A stretch of DNA of 33,922 nucleotides from JAWPNA01 sp045402695 (GCA_045402695.1 JAWPNA010000219.1:1-33922); one strand, 5' to 3'; shown: positions 15,797-24,506, counted from the first letter of the stretch. Program-made: numbers and translations. The notes: generated by a model not told the origin, from the letters alone.

Positions 15797-18382
15797 TCAT
15801 GCGGCCTTGTCCTCGCGCGCCTGGGCCGAGCGGCCCGGTAGTGACAGCACAGCGGGCAGCAGCGTGAGCGCGGTCACGAGGCAGGCGAGGCTCCCCACCG
15901 AGGAGATGATCCCGACGCTGCGCAGGCCCGGGTAGTTCGAGAGCGCCAGAGAGCCGAACCCCACGATGTTGGTCATGGCGGCCATCGCCACGGCTTTGCC
16001 GGTCTCCAGAACGCCGCCGTCCGCCACCCCGCCGTTGAGCCGCATACGGTGGATCAGGTGGATCCCGTAATCCACCCCCACACCCAGGATCATCGTCGCC
16101 ACGAAGCAATTGACGAAGTTCATCTCCACGCCGGCGAGCGTCATCGCTCCCAGCATCCAGACCACGCCTCCAAGGACCTGCAGGTTCGCGAGCACCATCA
16201 TCTTGATCGACCGGAAGTCGAGCCACAGCAGCACGCTCACCAATACGATGCCGATCGAGATCGCGAGCTTCGCGTCGCGCGCGAAGATGTCCCGCAACCG
16301 CTTGCTCACGACGTTGACGCCCGTCACCGTCACGCTCGGGTCGTCTCCCTGAAGGGCCTCGATCAGTCCCGGCGGCGATTCGCGCCTCCACCTGCCCTCC
16401 TCCATGAACAGGTAGACTGCGGCCCGGTACGCGCCGTCGCTCCCACCGGAAGACTTCTTCACGTACCGGTCCAGAACCGCGCCCAGGTTGTGCGCCTGCA
16501 GATCGGCCAGACCGATCGGCTCTGCCTGCGCCAGGGATTCCTTGAACTCGAGGAGGTAGTCGTCGAAGGCGTCCTCGCGGAACCCTTCCTGCTCCAGGGA
16601 GCGTCTGAAGGTGGCTTCCACGCGGGCCGGGTCGAAGAACGAGCCGTTCCCCGACCTGATGGCCTCGATCACCTGCCGCTGGCGCGACGGTGCGGGAAGG
16701 TAGTTGACCATCGAGTCGGTGCCACGCAACGTTCCGGCGGCGAGAAAGGGCTGCGCTCGCTGCAAGACGCCCCGGACCTTCTCCACGGCACCGTCCACCG
16801 TGGCATCCTCCACCACGGCCATCATGAAGTTGAGATCCCCGCCGAACTTCGCGGTCACCTTCTCCTGGGCCAGCACCCCCTGATTGTTCGGCGAGCGCAG
16901 ATCGCGGATGTTGTCCGAGAAGCCGATGTTCCAGGCGGCCGCTCCCAGCACGGCCGTCACGCCCGCGAGCACCAGCAGCACCGCGACCGGGTGCCGCACG
17001 GACAGCGGGATGAGCCGTTCGAATCCGAACGACTGGATGTGCAGCTTGCGCACGACGTCCGAACGGCGCCGCCGGCCCTCGTTCCACCGAATCATGGCCG
17101 GGAGCAGGAACAGGATCGCGACCATGCTGAGGAGGATACCGGTGCCGATGAGGAACCCCAGCTCCCACAGGCCGCGGAACCTGGTGACGCACATCGAGTA
17201 GAAGGTGCCCGCCGAGGTGATCGCCCCCGTGAACATCCCCAGCGCGCCCTCGCCCATCATGCAGCGGCTCGCCTCACCGAGCGATTGTCCGCGCTGGCGC
17301 TCCTCGACGTAGCGCGCGTACATGACGATGGTGAAGTCGGTGCCCAGCCCCATCACCATGGCCACGAACCCTGAGGAGGCCGAGTTGAGATGGCCCAGCA
17401 CCAGAAACGCCGCGGCGAAGGTGAGGGCCTGGCCCACGATGAGAGGGATGCTGCTGTAGAGCAGCGCGCCGAGCCGGCGGTACCCGATCAGGTAGAGCCC
17501 CAGCACGCCGATGAACGAGAAGACGGCCGTGATCTTCATGTCGGACTTGATGAGGTTCGAGTCGCTGAGGGCCACGATGTAGGATCCGGCGTAATCCACC
17601 GCCACCTTGTCCAGGTCTGGAATTCCTCCCTCGCCAGCCAGCTCGGCGCGGGCCTCCGCCTCGGCGCGCTTGAGCGCGGCCGCCAGCCTGGCCGTGAACC
17701 CCAGATCCTGCGCCGGCCGCGCGGGCTTGATCAGGAGGAGCAGCGCGCTCTCGTCCATGGACATGTAGTAGCCGTCCACGGGATTCAGCCGCAGCGCCCC
17801 CTTGCCCTTCAGCAGGTGGCCCCACAGCAGAGGCCCGATCCCGAGCGGGTCGTTGCGGACGATGTCCTTGAGGAACGTGGACGAAGGGTTCTCGAGGATC
17901 CGGCGATCGGCGGCCACCTGCTCGCGGATCGAAGCATCGGAGAGTTTCTCCCGCAGCTTCGGGAGCTCCTCGGGCGGGAGGAACAGCAGCGCGTACTTGC
18001 GGAACAGCTCCATCATCTCGCTGCCGCCTCCGAGCCGGTACTCGACCTGCTGGACTCCTTCGACGGCGGCGGTTTTCTGCGCGAACAGATCGGCGAAATC
18101 CTCGTATTCATCGGCCGTGTGGCCGGCGGGGGCCTCGATGAGCACCGCGACATAGTCGGCGCCCCCGAACTCCTTCAGCGACGTCTTGAAGGCGTCCACG
18201 GCGCGGTCACCCTTCGGGACGAGCGCCAGAATGTCGGTGTCGAGATGCAGGCGGCTGCCCAGGTAGGCGGCGAGGCACACCGCAAGGAAGGTCGCGAGGA
18301 AGATGGCGCGGGGATGCCGGCTCGAGAACTCCTCGATCGAGAGGAAGGCCCCCTGCCGTTTCTCCTGCGACCCGATGGGCAT
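15797..18382 (-). CDS. RND/MMPL-family exporter (HpnN-like)
   Basis: The protein has 861 residues. One helix near the N-terminus (about 27-47) is followed by a large periplasmic loop (about 48-265), a block of five helices containing GLGTDFTIVMYARYVEERQRGQ, a short cytoplasmic stretch, and then the same plan repeated, with GVGVDYGIHLIHRMR in the second half. These paired G-x-G-x-D-[FY] motifs are the proton-relay region of the MMPL/RND superfamily. Length and two-half layout match HpnN, which moves hopanoids to the outer membrane; other lipids are possible, and no hopanoid genes are in the window. An AGGAG lies 12 bp before the ATG. A promoter is visible upstream. Confidence 0.85.
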   Translation of the reverse strand: MPIGSQEKRQGAFLSIEEFSSRHPRAIFLATFLAVCLAAYLGSRLHLDTDILALVPKGDRAVDAFKTSLKEFGGADYVAVLIEAPAGHTADEYEDFADLFAQKTAAVEGVQQVEYRLGGGSEMMELFRKYALLFLPPEELPKLREKLSDASIREQVAADRRILENPSSTFLKDIVRNDPLGIGPLLWGHLLKGKGALRLNPVDGYYMSMDESALLLLIKPARPAQDLGFTARLAAALKRAEAEARAELAGEGGIPDLDKVAVDYAGSYIVALSDSNLIKSDMKITAVFSFIGVLGLYLIGYRRLGALLYSSIPLIVGQALTFAAAFLVLGHLNSASSGFVAMVMGLGTDFTIVMYARYVEERQRGQSLGEASRCMMGEGALGMFTGAITSAGTFYSMCVTRFRGLWELGFLIGTGILLSMVAILFLLPAMIRWNEGRRRRSDVVRKLHIQSFGFERLIPLSVRHPVAVLLVLAGVTAVLGAAAWNIGFSDNIRDLRSPNNQGVLAQEKVTAKFGGDLNFMMAVVEDATVDGAVEKVRGVLQRAQPFLAAGTLRGTDSMVNYLPAPSRQRQVIEAIRSGNGSFFDPARVEATFRRSLEQEGFREDAFDDYLLEFKESLAQAEPIGLADLQAHNLGAVLDRYVKKSSGGSDGAYRAAVYLFMEEGRWRRESPPGLIEALQGDDPSVTVTGVNVVSKRLRDIFARDAKLAISIGIVLVSVLLWLDFRSIKMMVLANLQVLGGVVWMLGAMTLAGVEMNFVNCFVATMILGVGVDYGIHLIHRMRLNGGVADGGVLETGKAVAMAAMTNIVGFGSLALSNYPGLRSVGIISSVGSLACLVTALTLLPAVLSLPGRSAQAREDKAA

Positions 18383-18432
18383 GAGGCGCGCGCGGCTCCT
18401 GGTGATGCGGGACGTTCGGCGAGGCGGGGCAG

Positions 18433-18460
18433 GTTATCGGCCTGCCGAGGGTAGTGTCAA
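18433..18460 (-). promoter_or_regulatory. Sigma-70-type promoter of the RND exporter - uppP operon
   Basis: Read on the minus strand: -35 TTGACA (18460-18455), 16-bp spacer, -10 GATAAC (18438-18433), about 50 bp before the start codon at 18382. The spacer and -10 contain an imperfect GGCAGG/CCTGCC inverted repeat that could be an operator. Confidence 0.55.
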
Positions 18461-18695
18461 GGAAACGCGCCCATCCGGACCGCGACAGCGCGGCCCGCCG
18501 CGGATCGGGTCACGTCACGCATCCCCCAGCGTCATCGCGCGCCGGGACGGACAGTCCGGGCTCGCCTTGCCCACTCCTGGCGAGCTGCGAGGCCCGCGCC
18601 GGTGGCGCGCTCTTTGCGAGAGAAAGAAGAAGGCGGGCGAGATGGGGGCGTTGACATCATCCAGCCCGGACGAGTCTTACGAAGGAGCCACGAAC
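18461..18695. other. Non-coding part of a 313-bp gap between divergent genes
   Basis: No gene is supported here. The rightward gene at 18696 has its Shine-Dalgarno GAAGGAGC at 18681-18688. A TTGACA at 18651-18656 is present, but the only -10-like hexamer at a usable distance (TCTTAC, 18675-18680) would start transcription inside the ribosome-binding site, so the true promoter of that gene is not identified. Confidence 0.5.
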
Positions 18696-19505
18696 ATGAG
18701 AAAGCTGCCGATCCTGACAGGAATGCTGATGGCGGCCGCTCTGGCGGCCTCGCCGGCCAGCCGGGCCGCCAGGCCGAGCTCTCCGGCCGATAAGGGCGTG
18801 GCGCTGACGGCTTCGCAATTCGCGCTCGAATGCAGCCGCGATGGCACGGTCACCCTCTCCGGTCGCCTCTCGGTGCGAGGGGGCGCCGGCACCATGGCCA
18901 GGGATTGCACCGTGACGATCCCGAACGATACCTCCTTGAGCTTCGATCATGCGACGATCGAGGGGCCGTACAAGCTGGAGTTCCAGGGAGGGGCCGGCAG
19001 TCGCCTTCGCGTGCACACCTCCAGGATGCTGATGGGAGGGTCGATCCAGTACACGTCGGGCGACTACGGAAAACTGGAGATCCGCGACTCGGAGCTTTCA
19101 ACCGCCGCGGGAGCCCCGATCAACCTCAGCCCCGGCGGTCTCGGCGCTTCCACCGAAATCCGCGGCAGTGTGATCCTCAGCGGCGAGGACCTGACCGTGG
19201 CCGCGTCCTACTTCGCGAGCCGCGGCAGCGTGCTCATCGATCGCACGACGCTCTCCTCGGGCGCCGGTCCGTACGACCGCCTGGTGGTGTATGCCTCGCT
19301 GATGTCCCCGTATGGACTGATCGAGGTCGCCAACAGCTTCCTGACCGGGACCGAGAAGGTCGAGATCCGGACGGGCGACGTGGCCCGGACCTTGGTGAGA
19401 GGCAACCTCTTCAGCAGCGAGGGGCCGATCCTGATCCTGGCGATGCAGACCAGTCCGTGCCAATCGCGGGACAACGTGCCCGCGATGGAATGCATCTGGT
19501 ACTGA
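18696..19505 (+). CDS. Secreted beta-rich protein of unknown function
   Basis: The protein has 269 residues; the ATG follows GAAGGAGC. A signal peptide is clear (MRKLPILTGMLMAAALAAS...SRA). The mature part is made of short repeating beta-strand patterns such as LEIRDSELS, TEIRGSVILSG, VLIDRTTLSSG and TLVRGNLFSSEG, suggesting a right-handed beta-helix like those in pectate-lyase-type or adhesive proteins. Four cysteines (two near the N-terminus, two in the last 20 residues) could form disulphides. No catalytic motif was recognised. It is convergent with the CRTAC1 gene, 9 bp apart. Confidence 0.75.
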   Translation: MRKLPILTGMLMAAALAASPASRAARPSSPADKGVALTASQFALECSRDGTVTLSGRLSVRGGAGTMARDCTVTIPNDTSLSFDHATIEGPYKLEFQGGAGSRLRVHTSRMLMGGSIQYTSGDYGKLEIRDSELSTAAGAPINLSPGGLGASTEIRGSVILSGEDLTVAASYFASRGSVLIDRTTLSSGAGPYDRLVVYASLMSPYGLIEVANSFLTGTEKVEIRTGDVARTLVRGNLFSSEGPILILAMQTSPCQSRDNVPAMECIWY

Positions 19506-19514
19506 TGGTACTGA

Positions 19515-21200
19515 TCATCGTTCTCTGACGATCCGGAGGAACTGCCGCGCGGGGACGTCCCGAAGGATTGTGCGCTTCCCGTCGGGCCATCTCACTTCCA
19601 CTTCGTCCACGACTTCCGCTTCTCCGAGGCCGAAGTGGAGCCGCGGATCGTGGCTGCTAAGGTAGGAGTCACCCGAAGCGACGTCGCGCCGCAGCCGGCG
19701 CTCCCCGAGGATCACTGTCACCTGCGTGCCGATGGGCACCGCCCCCATCCAGGGATCATCGCAGACGATGGTGAGCCACGAGCCGGTGCGACTCTCGTTT
19801 CGCAACAGCGATGGCGGCTCGTCGAGGTTCGTGATGAGCACATCGAGATCGCCGTCGTCGTCGTAGTCGCCCACCGCCAGCCCCCGGCTGGCACTCATCC
19901 TCTGCAGACCCGGGCCCGCCTCTCCCGTGACGTCGCGGAAGACACCCCCCTCATTCTCGAGAAGGAGGTTTCTCTGGGCGAAGCGGCCCATGATCTCGGG
20001 GTGGTTGTCGATCTGGGGATAGACGTGGCCGTTGGCCACCATCAGGTCCAGGTCGCCGTCGTTGTCGAAATCGGCCATCGCCGTTCCCCAGGACAGCGAC
20101 AGATAGGTCGGCGGCCCCACCCCGGCGCGCTCGCTCTCGTCCTCGCAGAAACCTCCGCCCAGTCCGCGGTACAGCGTCGAGAAGTCCTCGGAGAAGTTGG
20201 TCACGAAGATGTCGAGGATCCCATCTCCCGTCGCATCCCCCGTCGCGATGCCCATGCCCGCCTGCGCGGCGCCGTTCCTGTCCAGCGCGCAGCCCGACCA
20301 GAGCCCGACCTCTCTGAAGATTCCCCCTCCCTCGTTGCGGTAGAGGTAGTTCGCATCCGAATCGTTGGCTACGTACAGGTCGGCATCGCCGTCGTCGTCG
20401 TAGTCGGCCGCACGCACGCCGAACCCGTAGCCGAGGGCCTTGTCCTCGAAACCGGCCTCCAGGGTCGCGTCCACGAACTTGCCGCCCTCGGCGCGGAAGA
20501 AGTGATCCGCAGCACCCTTGAGGCCGAAGGGCCCCGCTGCCACCTTCTCCAGACCTTTCCAGTCGAGCCTGCGCGTCGCGTCAAGGATCTCCTGCAGGGT
20601 GCAGTTGACGTAGGAGGCAACATAGAGATCAAGATCGCCGTCGCCGTCGGCGTCGAAGAAAGCGGCTCCGGTGTTCCATCCGGGCGACTCCAGGCCGAGC
20701 GCGCCCGCCACGTTCTCGAAGCGACCGTCGCCCCGGTTGTGGTACAGGATGTTGGGGCCGAAGTTGGTCACCAGCAAGTCGGGCCAGCCGTCGGCGTCAT
20801 AGTCGGCCACGGCAACGCCGGCCCCCCAGCGTCCCTCCCCTCCCACCCCGGCTTGCTGGGTCACATCGCGGAACCGTCCCCCGGGCAGCCCGCGATACAG
20901 GGCATTCGCGCCGCGCTCCACGATCCGCGATCCCGCGAGCCGCCAGCCGTTCACCAGGTAGATGTCCAGTCGGCCGTCGCGGTCGTAGTCGAGGAAGGCC
21001 GCCCCCGCCCCGGCCGAGTCCAGCAGGTGGTCTTTCCCCGGCCTTCCGGCCAGCAGCACGCGTGTCAGCCCCGCCTCGGCCGCGACCTCCACGAAGTGGA
21101 ACCGGGACGGCGCGGGCCCGCCCGCGCGTGCGCCCGGCGCCACCTGGGGCGAGCATCCGGAGTCGATCGCTCCGCTGATGATCGCCATGAAAGCCGCCAC
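19515..21200 (-). CDS. CRTAC1-family FG-GAP/VCBS beta-propeller protein with ASPIC/UnbV domain
   Basis: About 561 residues from a GTG at 21200; an ATG at 21188 is also possible and neither has a good Shine-Dalgarno. The N-terminus is hydrophobic and a Cys (IDSGCSP) could be lipidated, though the lipobox is poor. Seven calcium-binding FG-GAP-type motifs follow, for example DYDRDGRLDIYLVN, DADGDGDLDLYVAS and DFDNDGDLDLMVAN, implying a seven-bladed propeller. The last 90 residues form an ASPIC/UnbV domain (GTQVTVILGERRLRRDVASG...HFGLGEAEVVDEVEVRWPDG). These exported proteins are abundant in Acidobacteriota and Planctomycetes; their function is not established. A strong hairpin just upstream separates it from the preceding gene. 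Confidence 0.88.
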   Translation of the reverse strand: MAAFMAIISGAIDSGCSPQVAPGARAGGPAPSRFHFVEVAAEAGLTRVLLAGRPGKDHLLDSAGAGAAFLDYDRDGRLDIYLVNGWRLAGSRIVERGANALYRGLPGGRFRDVTQQAGVGGEGRWGAGVAVADYDADGWPDLLVTNFGPNILYHNRGDGRFENVAGALGLESPGWNTGAAFFDADGDGDLDLYVASYVNCTLQEILDATRRLDWKGLEKVAAGPFGLKGAADHFFRAEGGKFVDATLEAGFEDKALGYGFGVRAADYDDDGDADLYVANDSDANYLYRNEGGGIFREVGLWSGCALDRNGAAQAGMGIATGDATGDGILDIFVTNFSEDFSTLYRGLGGGFCEDESERAGVGPPTYLSLSWGTAMADFDNDGDLDLMVANGHVYPQIDNHPEIMGRFAQRNLLLENEGGVFRDVTGEAGPGLQRMSASRGLAVGDYDDDGDLDVLITNLDEPPSLLRNESRTGSWLTIVCDDPWMGAVPIGTQVTVILGERRLRRDVASGDSYLSSHDPRLHFGLGEAEVVDEVEVRWPDGKRTILRDVPARQFLRIVRER

Positions 21201-21225
21201 TCGCCGCAGCCGCGTCCCGAAGGAA

Positions 21226-21256
21226 TGCCTGCCGCCCCATACCGGGGCGGCAGGCA
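21226..21256 (-). terminator. Perfect 13-bp GC-rich hairpin, likely intrinsic terminator
   Basis: TGCCTGCCGCCCC (21226-21238) and its exact complement (21244-21256) flank a 5-base loop. The hairpin starts 19 bp after the stop of the leftward gene at 21275. On the minus strand it is followed by TTCCTTC rather than a full T-run. It would end that transcript and confines the start of the next leftward gene to positions below 21226. Confidence 0.6.
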
Positions 21257-21274
21257 AGGAGGAACGCAAGGAAG

Positions 21275-21868
21275 CTACCCGCCCGTCTTCATCAGCCCGG
21301 ACCAGGTCGCCTCCACCTTCATCCACTCGGCCTCCAGGGCCTCTGCCTTCGGAGCACGCGCCATCTGGCCGATGGCGCGCGATGAATCGAGCAACGCCTG
21401 TTTGGCCTTCTTGGTCACCACGACGAATCCCTCATCGTAGATTCCCTGGGCTTCTCCCGCCGCATTGTGGTGGTGCCCCCCATCGAGCAGCCGCTTGCGG
21501 ATCCCGGCCACCGCGTTGTCCCCCTCCGTGCCGAGGAAAGCCACGTCGGCCGCGAGGTTCTCCACGGCCGTCTGGGCGGCGGAAGCGTTGCCCCCCTTGA
21601 GCTCATGTCGTGCGCGCCCCAGCTCCACCTGAGCGTGGGCGTAGGTGGCGCCGAGGATCGAGCGGACAAGACTGGCCTCCGTGTGCTTCACGGCCAGGAT
21701 CGCATCGGCGAGGGCGTCGTAGGTTGCGACCATCTCGCGGGGGGTCGACGGCTGCCCCTTCCCCGTCTCCGCCGCGGCCGGCGCCGCCGCGGGTCCGGCC
21801 AGGCAGGTGACCAGGATCGCCGGAACCACCAGTTTGAAGCCATTCACCAGCGTTCCCATCTTCTTCAT
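21275..21868 (-). CDS. Exported alpha-helical protein of unknown function
   Basis: The protein has 197 residues. The ATG at 21868 is preceded by GGAGG with 6-bp spacing. A signal peptide (MKKMGTLVNGFKLVVPAILVTCLAGPAAAPAAAE) leads into a helical mature part rich in Ala, Glu and Lys, resembling a helical bundle (VRSILGATYAHAQVELGRARHEL; TKKAKQALLDSSRAIGQMAR). A GGHHHN stretch could bind metal. No family was recognised. Upstream, an AT-rich patch at about 21993-22013 is the only promoter-like stretch. Confidence 0.75.
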   Translation of the reverse strand: MKKMGTLVNGFKLVVPAILVTCLAGPAAAPAAAETGKGQPSTPREMVATYDALADAILAVKHTEASLVRSILGATYAHAQVELGRARHELKGGNASAAQTAVENLAADVAFLGTEGDNAVAGIRKRLLDGGHHHNAAGEAQGIYDEGFVVVTKKAKQALLDSSRAIGQMARAPKAEALEAEWMKVEATWSGLMKTGG

Positions 21869-22046
21869 CGCGAGCCTCCATGCCGGATCATGCCGGCGCA
21901 TCTCTACCCTTGCGGAATTCCACCACCCACCGTGGGCGATAATCCTCACGGTCGCCCCCCGCGGCCGACTTTCCGCCTCGCGTCGCCGATCTTACTATTT
22001 AATGCAAATGACATGCTCGGCGTGACGCCCGCGTATGCCATCGGGG

Positions 22047-22446
22047 TCAGCCCAGATATCCGAGGGCTTTATGGTAGCGCAGGCCGGCGTTGTAGAGCGC
22101 GTCATCGTGGATCTCGCCGAACTCGCCGGCGAAGGCGGTCACCGGCTTGCGCCATGCATGCGCCGAGATCAGCATCGTGCGGGAGCCCCCCGGGAGAGCG
22201 CCCGGGGCAGAGCGATGATCTCCTCATCCTGCGCGCTGAACAGATCTTCCGGGGGACGTCAAGGCGACCTTCGCGGTGAACGAGGGAAGCGCCGTCGGGG
22301 TGTGGTTGCCCTGCGTGTGATCGTTCAGGAAGACGACCCCGTCCGCAGCAACGGAATCCAGGCGCGGCGTGGCGCGGCCGTAGCAGATGAACCGATCGAC
22401 CCGGGCAGCATCGAGCAGAATCAGCAGCGCGTGCCGCGGGCTAACG
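22047..22446 (-). pseudogene. Decayed alkaline-phosphatase/sulfatase-superfamily gene
   Basis: Three successive minus-strand frames each give a recognisable part of a sulfatase-like protein. First LLILLDAARVDRFICYGRAT and LNDHTQGNHTPTALPSFTAK (N-terminal metal-site region), stopped at 22224-22226. Then, in a second frame, PPEDLFSAQDEEIIALPRAL. Then, in a third, RTMLISAHAWRKPVTAF, continuing to a typical C-terminal end, DALYNAGLRYHKALGYLG, with the stop at 22047-22049. At least two frameshifts are needed, the central part of the protein is missing, and there is no start codon: an in-frame TGA lies just upstream. It begins immediately after the 80-residue gene at 22449. Confidence 0.75.
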
Positions 22447-22448
22447 GC

Positions 22449-22691
22449 TCAGATCTCAGTTCCCGATTGCCGCCGCGTCACCTCGGGCCGTGGCGCCGGG
22501 TCGGACCGGGACGCCGCACGCTCGCACACGTCGCAGGAGCGGCCGACGTCCGTGCAGGGCACTCCGTCCGCCTGTGCCTCGGCGCACAACCCGGTGCCTT
22601 TCCACTCCGGCGCATCCCGCGCGCCGGGATCGAGGCGGGCGGTCCGCCTCGAGATCGACTTGTTGAATGCACGGCACAGATCGCTGTCCAT
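22449..22691 (-). CDS. Small Cys-containing protein of unknown function
   Basis: The protein has 80 residues; the ATG is preceded by AAGGGAGACGC, a good ribosome-binding site. The sequence has four cysteines in the second half (GLCAEAQADGVPCTDVG and RSCDVCERA), spaced as in small zinc-binding or disulphide-rich proteins; there is no signal peptide. It lies in the leftward gltA group, about 77 bp after the 59-residue gene. It could be a spurious frame in high-GC DNA, but the ribosome-binding site and the Cys pattern favour a real gene. Confidence 0.55.
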   Translation of the reverse strand: MDSDLCRAFNKSISRRTARLDPGARDAPEWKGTGLCAEAQADGVPCTDVGRSCDVCERAASRSDPAPRPEVTRRQSGTEI

Positions 22692-22768
22692 GCGTCTCCC
22701 TTCGAGCGCCCGGCTCGTCTCCTCCGGGCGACGGTGGACACCGTCGCTCGGAGGACGGTATTGCCTCG

Positions 22769-22948
22769 TCAGACCTTCGGTTCCAGCCGGCCGATCAGGT
22801 GCTTGAGGAGAGCCTCCCTGCCCTTCAACTCCTCACGGAGATCCATGCTGTCGGTGTCCGCGATCTCCATGCGCAGGTCGGATACGTAGTTCTTCAGCAC
22901 ATCGCTTAGCATCGCTGCTTCCGGCTGCGTCAGATCGATGCGCACCAT
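22769..22948 (-). CDS. Small conserved-looking helical protein (59 residues)
   Basis: The translation begins MVRIDLTQPEAAMLSDVLK, continues with a YVSDLRMEIADTDSMDLREE segment and ends LLKHLIGRLEPKV: an acidic, fully helical protein of the type often seen as a small uncharacterised conserved protein in environmental genomes. The start at 22948 follows GAGAGAGG and lies 10 bp after the gltA stop, so the gene is probably co-transcribed with gltA. Codon use is ordinary. Function unknown; it may bind a partner through its amphipathic helices. Confidence 0.75.
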   Translation of the reverse strand: MVRIDLTQPEAAMLSDVLKNYVSDLRMEIADTDSMDLREELKGREALLKHLIGRLEPKV

Positions 22949-22958
22949 GATGCCTCTC

Positions 22959-24266
22959 TCAGACTCTCTTTTCGATCGGCACGTAGCGGCGCTCGGTGGC
23001 CCCGGTGTAGATCTGCCGCGGACGACCGATCCGGAACGCGGGGTCGTGCCGCATCTCCTGCCACTGGGCGATCCAGCCGGCCAGGCGCCCCATCGCGAAC
23101 ATCACGGTGAACATGTTCACGGGGATGCCGATCGCCTTGTAGATGACCCCCGAGTAGAAATCCACGTTGGGGTACAGCTTCCGGCTGACGAAATAGTCAT
23201 CCTTCAGCGCCAGCTCTTCGAGTCTCATGGCGATCTCCAGCAGCCGGCTGGATCCCCCGGATCTCTGGAGCACTTCCGTGCAGGTCCGCTTCAGGATCGC
23301 GGCGCGCGGGTCGTAGCTTTTGTAGACCCTGTGGCCGAAGCCCATGAGACGTGCCGTGTCGTTCCTGTCCTTGGCGCGCGCCAGGAAGGTGTCGGCGCTG
23401 TCGCCCCCCGCCGCGATCTGCTCCAGCATCTCGATCACCTTCTGGTTGGCTCCGCCGTGCAGCGGTCCCCACAGCGCGCTGATGCCCGCGGAGATGCTGG
23501 CGAACAGGTTCGCCTGGGAGCTGCCGACCAGCCGCACCGTGCTGGTGGAGCAGTTCTGCTCGTGATCCGCGTGCAGGATGAGCAGCATGTCAATTGCGCG
23601 TGCCACGATCGGGCCCACCTCGTACTCCTCGCACGGCGTCGCGAACATCATCCGGAGGAAGTTGGAGGTGTAGTCGAGGTCGTTGCGCGGATGGATGAGG
23701 GGCTGTCCCAGCGAGTGCTTGTACGAGAACGCCGCGATCGTGGGCATCTTGGCGATGAGCCGGACGATCGTGTCCTTGATGCGCTGATCGCTCTCGGGCT
23801 CCTGGTAGAAGGTGGCCAGCGCCCCCACCGCCGCGGCGCACACGGGCATCGGGTGGGCGTCCTTGGGCAGCGCGCCGAAGAACCGCCCGAAATTCTCGTG
23901 CAGCATGGTGTGGCGCGTGACCTCGTGCGTGAACCCGAGCAGTTCGTCCCGCTTGGGCAGCTCGCCGTGAATCAGCAGCCACGTCACCTCGAGGAACGTG
24001 CTCTTCGCGGCGAGCTCGTCGATCGGATACCCCCTGTACCGCAGGATCCCTCGCTCACCGTCGATGAAGGTGATCGCGCTGGCGCACGAGCCCGTGTTCG
24101 CGTAGCCCGGGTCGAGCGTGATGAGACCCAGGCTGCCGCGCAGTTGCGTGACGTCAACAGCCGTCTCCCCCTCACTGCCCTTCATCAGAGGAAGCGTCAC
24201 GGAACGGCCGTCGTGACTGATTTCGAGACTGTTTTTTGTTCCCCTGGCAAGAGTTTGTGTAGCCAT
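22959..24266 (-). CDS. gltA: Citrate synthase, type II
   Basis: The protein has 435 residues, the usual length for the hexameric type II enzyme. It condenses oxaloacetate with acetyl-CoA to citrate in the TCA cycle. The active-site residues are visible: H270 in WGPLHGGANQK, H312 in GFGHRVYKSYDPRA and D369 in YPNVDFYSG; LHADHEQNCSTSTVR (231-245) is the conserved substrate-binding helix. The ATG follows AGGAGC at a good distance. Two small genes follow downstream. No clear promoter was identified in the 240-bp divergent gap upstream. Confidence 0.98.
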   Translation of the reverse strand: MATQTLARGTKNSLEISHDGRSVTLPLMKGSEGETAVDVTQLRGSLGLITLDPGYANTGSCASAITFIDGERGILRYRGYPIDELAAKSTFLEVTWLLIHGELPKRDELLGFTHEVTRHTMLHENFGRFFGALPKDAHPMPVCAAAVGALATFYQEPESDQRIKDTIVRLIAKMPTIAAFSYKHSLGQPLIHPRNDLDYTSNFLRMMFATPCEEYEVGPIVARAIDMLLILHADHEQNCSTSTVRLVGSSQANLFASISAGISALWGPLHGGANQKVIEMLEQIAAGGDSADTFLARAKDRNDTARLMGFGHRVYKSYDPRAAILKRTCTEVLQRSGGSSRLLEIAMRLEELALKDDYFVSRKLYPNVDFYSGVIYKAIGIPVNMFTVMFAMGRLAGWIAQWQEMRHDPAFRIGRPRQIYTGATERRYVPIEKRV

Positions 24267-24456
24267 GTGTCGCTCCTGATCTTTGGACCTGTGCGGTCCG
24301 GCTCGACTCCGCGGCCGGGACGCAAGGCTCTCTCACGCTGCGATCAAGCAAGCCGGATGCCACCCTCTTTAGGGCCGGGAAGATTGCCGGCACGACGGGC
24401 TCCTGGCGGGCGAGTCCGACAGGCAGAGTCTTCCGCCCCAGATCTCCGGCGCGGCT

Positions 24457-24470
24457 GCGGGTTAACCCGC
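24457..24470. promoter_or_regulatory. Perfect 14-bp palindrome, possible operator
   Basis: GCGGGTTAACCCGC is a perfect palindrome in the gap between divergent gltA and the membrane protein gene, 36 bp before the latter's start. Its position is suitable for a dimeric regulator; no matching regulator is identified. Confidence 0.35.
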
Positions 24471-24506
24471 ACTCCAAGCTTCCCCGCGTCGAGGGAGAGT
24501 TCTAGA

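Noticed and set aside
18651..18680. TTGACA with a distant -10 before the beta-helix gene
   Set aside because: The hexamer TCTTAC is a poor -10 and the transcript would start within the ribosome-binding site.
22035..22889. 284-codon plus-strand frame
   Set aside because: The composition is Arg/Gly-rich without motifs, and it is antisense to recognisable minus-strand sulfatase fragments and two small genes.
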